Source: Rhodoblastus sp963727035 (GTDB taxonomy: Bacteria; Pseudomonadota; Alphaproteobacteria; Rhizobiales; Beijerinckiaceae). From it: a DNA stretch of 64,000 nucleotides. Positions 62,456 through 64,000 of the stretch are shown piece by piece. The position numbers and the translations under genes are program-made. Under the pieces are notes generated by a model. The model made no database searches, was not told the DNA's origin, and worked only from the letters and a program-made list of their open reading frames with translations. The DNA lies in contig CAVSEY010000011.1 of the NCBI GenBank assembly GCA_963727035.1, positions 47,750-111,749 of the forward strand, written 5' to 3'. Every line of letters begins with the position of its first letter. Position 1 is the first letter of the stretch.

Positions 62456-62521
62456 AAAAAGCGGAACCGGGCGCAAGGCCCGGACGTTGCCGCCGCAGGA
62501 TTTCAGCCAGGAAGAGAAAAG

Positions 62522-62908
62522 ATGACCTATTACATAGCCACCACAATCGAAAAGCCGATTTCAGACGCCATCGCGCAGGTCGAGGCGGCGCTGAAGGAGG
62601 AAGGCTTTGGCGTGCTGACGCGGATCGACGTCACCGCGACCCTGAAGGAGAAGATCGGCGCCGAACTGCGACCCTATGTGATCCTCGGCGCCTGCAATCC
62701 GAAGCTCGCCTTCGAGGCGATCAAGCTCGAGGACAAGGTCGGAGCCATGCTGCCCTGCAATGTCATCGTCCAGGAAATCGCGCCCGGACGCAGCGAAGTT
62801 GCGGCGATCGACCCGGTCGCCTCGATGGCGGCCATCGACAACGCCGCGCTCAAGACGTTCGCGCAGGACGTCCGCGACCGGCTGCGGCGGGTGATCGAAC
62901 GGCTTTGA
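62522..62908 (+). CDS. DUF302 protein
   Basis: Small 128-residue protein of the DUF302 family, whose function is unknown. It shows MTYYIATTIEKPISDAIAQV, GFGVLTRIDVTATLKEKIG, YVILGACNPKLAFEAI and the strand LPCNVIVQEIAPGRSEVAAI. It lies 66 bases behind the methionine gamma-lyase gene on the same strand and may be co-transcribed; families with this fold are often near sulfur or metal functions, but no link can be shown here. Confidence 0.88.
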   Translation: MTYYIATTIEKPISDAIAQVEAALKEEGFGVLTRIDVTATLKEKIGAELRPYVILGACNPKLAFEAIKLEDKVGAMLPCNVIVQEIAPGRSEVAAIDPVASMAAIDNAALKTFAQDVRDRLRRVIERL

Positions 62909-62929
62909 ACCGCCAATCCGCGCGCGCCT

Positions 62930-63383
62930 TCAGGACAGTTCCGTCGCGGCGTCGGGCGAGACGGCCGCGACGCCAAAGGGCTGGAAATTTTCGGTGGCGC
63001 GGGTGACGATGACGAGGTCGTGACTTTCGGCGACGCCGGCCACCAGCGCGTCCGCCATTCCAGGCGCATGGCCCGCCGCGATCGCCTTGGCCTCGAGGCG
63101 GGCGGCGCGCGCCGCCGCCGCGGCGTCGACGGCGATGATCCTGTCGTCAAAAGCGGCGACCAGCCCGGCGAGCCAGCCCGTGAGCGCCGCCGACTTCCCG
63201 ATCTCGCCTTTCCGTTCGAGCGCGGCGACCGCTCTCACGGTCTCATGCACCATGACGATGGACAGGAACAGCCGCCCCTCGCGGTCGCGGCGCTCAAGCC
63301 AATCGAGAAAGGCCGGCGACGACCTCAGGCCCCGTCGGCGAAAGCATGGCGACGACATTGGTGTCGAGCAGGTATCCGCTCAC
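62930..63383 (-). CDS. FitB/VapC-type PIN toxin, frame-interrupted
   Basis: Probable ribonuclease toxin. The N-terminus from GTG 63383 reads SGYLLDTNVVAMLSP with the first PIN aspartate; after TG the frame must change to continue LRSSPAFLDWLERRDREGRL, VMVHETVRAVAALERKGE, GHAPGMADALVAG and LVIVTRATENFQPFGV. The break is at the CCCC run 63330-63333 (one base too many). The joined length, about 150 residues, is normal for FitB-like toxins. GTG overlaps the antitoxin stop by four bases. Confidence 0.84.
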
Positions 63384-63628
63384 CGGCCGATGTCCCGAGA
63401 CGGCGTTTCAGGGCGCTCGAAATCCTCGCCGGGAAAGCTCTTGAGGTAGTCGAAAAAGCGTGGCCTTTTCCGCTCCATCGACTTGCGCGCCAATTCCGCC
63501 GCTTCGAGCGGCACGAGCGCGGCGACCGGTTTGCCGTGCCGGGTGATGGTGATGAACTGGCCCTTGATCGCCAGATCGACCATGCTGGAAAAGCTGGCCT
63601 TGGCGTCCTTGAGATTGACGGTCGGCAT
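63380..63628 (-). CDS. Phd/YefM-family antitoxin
   Basis: Antitoxin and likely autorepressor of 82 residues: MPTVNLKDAKASFSSMVDLA, GQFITITRHGKPVAALVPLE, the classic Phd/YefM fold, and a C-terminal toxin-binding part with PRFFDYLKSFPGEDFERP. It is translationally coupled to the PIN toxin (GTGA overlap). The sequence around 63640-63690 upstream is its likely operator region. Confidence 0.88.
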   Translation of the reverse strand: MPTVNLKDAKASFSSMVDLAIKGQFITITRHGKPVAALVPLEAAELARKSMERKRPRFFDYLKSFPGEDFERPETPSRDIGR

Positions 63629-63745
63629 GGATGAGCTGGCCTGGGGTGATCACATGTGACCACAACATAACCGGCCCAGATCAATTGTCCAAACGCCCTG
63701 CTCCCACATCGCTCATGGATATCAACTGGCGCGGTAATGGCGGCG

Positions 63746-63982
63746 TCATTTGTCCCGATTGTTCGCCTCGGCGAAGGCGATCGCTTCGTCCAGCGAGGCG
63801 CCCTTTTCCGTCGGCGCGTCCGCGCCGCCGTCGATTGCGATCCATTCGCGCATGGCGGACCGGCCATGGGGGCGGCAAGGGGGGCGGCGCGAACTTCCCC
63901 TTTGCGAAGGCGGGATTCCGCCGGCAAGGTTTCGAAAAGCGGATCGCCCTTCTTGCCGACGGCCATGGCTCGCCTCATGCAA
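63746..63982 (-). CDS. Uncertain small ORF, possibly frame-disrupted
   Basis: Not recognised. Two overlapping minus-strand frames each look coding over half the stretch: one gives MAVGKKGDPLFETLPAESRL from ATG 63966, the other gives MREWIAIDGGADAPTEKGAS and DEAIAFAEANNRDK before the stop at 63746. A single small gene broken by an indel near 63860-63890 is possible. Window edge is 18 bases away. Confidence 0.3.
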   Translation of the reverse strand: MHEASHGRRQEGRSAFRNLAGGIPPSQRGSSRRPPCRPHGRSAMREWIAIDGGADAPTEKGASLDEAIAFAEANNRDK

Positions 63983-64000
63983 CGGGAGCCTCGCTCACTC

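Noticed and set aside
1..64000. CRISPR array, rRNA genes or riboswitch
   Set aside because: No regularly spaced identical repeats with unique spacers, no rRNA signature, and no recognisable riboswitch aptamer upstream of hom, dapA, cysK or the methionine gamma-lyase gene.

Overview
The window is chromosomal DNA of a high-GC alphaproteobacterium, most likely Hyphomicrobiales. This rests on gene order (tatA-tatB-tatC-serS-surE-pcm-nlpD-like; erpA divergent from dgt; dapA-smpB beside a divergent lytic transglycosylase), on the SVIARSEATKQS-type palindromic repeat, and on codon bias. The homodimeric E1 pyruvate dehydrogenase fits some lineages of this order, such as Beijerinckiaceae/Methylocystaceae relatives, but the genus cannot be fixed from the sequence alone.

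Layout. 0-8.4 kb: a minus-strand block (rsmC-like, rsuA-like, phrB, cysK) behind a tRNA-Asn, a DUF815 ATPase, then accB-accC. 8.6-15.4 kb: plus-strand tatABC, serS, surE, pcm and a degenerate LysM/M23 protein. 15.4-21 kb: moeA, aroQ, a FUSC exporter-like protein and rfbD, followed by about 1.1 kb of decayed sequence. 21.9-23.0 kb: an AI-2E family transporter. 23.2-32.8 kb: one continuous minus-strand series lldR-lutA-lutB-lutC-aceE-aceF-lpdA that would take lactate to pyruvate to acetyl-CoA. Three copies of a FadR/LldR-type palindrome lie in it. 32.9-43.5 kb: a kinase/phosphotransferase, SGNH hydrolase, OpgC, erpA, dgt, a VapBC pair, hom, GST, recJ. 43.6-48.1 kb: an accessory-looking block between tRNA-Glu and an IS3-type transposase remnant. 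It carries a DNA glycosylase, a flavin reductase, and a UBP-type zinc finger protein coupled to a three-domain cNMP-binding/thioredoxin-fold/FAD reductase. 48-64 kb: PfkB kinase, nitroreductase, queE, an L,D-transpeptidase, dapA-smpB, lytic transglycosylase, UDG, a NYN protein, a DUF900 lipoprotein hydrolase, methionine gamma-lyase, DUF302 and a Phd/PIN toxin-antitoxin pair.

Quality note. At least ten frame breaks fall in otherwise well-conserved genes, including accB and serS, which are normally essential. Several are single-base changes in short homopolymers. Uncorrected sequencing indels explain this better than decay, so these genes are annotated as single interrupted CDSs with their full extents.

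The most interesting signals are the lldR-lut-ace series with its operator set (one inside lutB), the UBP zinc finger/redox pair in the tRNA-linked block, and a 264-bp inverted-repeat-bounded insert that forms the 3' end of pcm.
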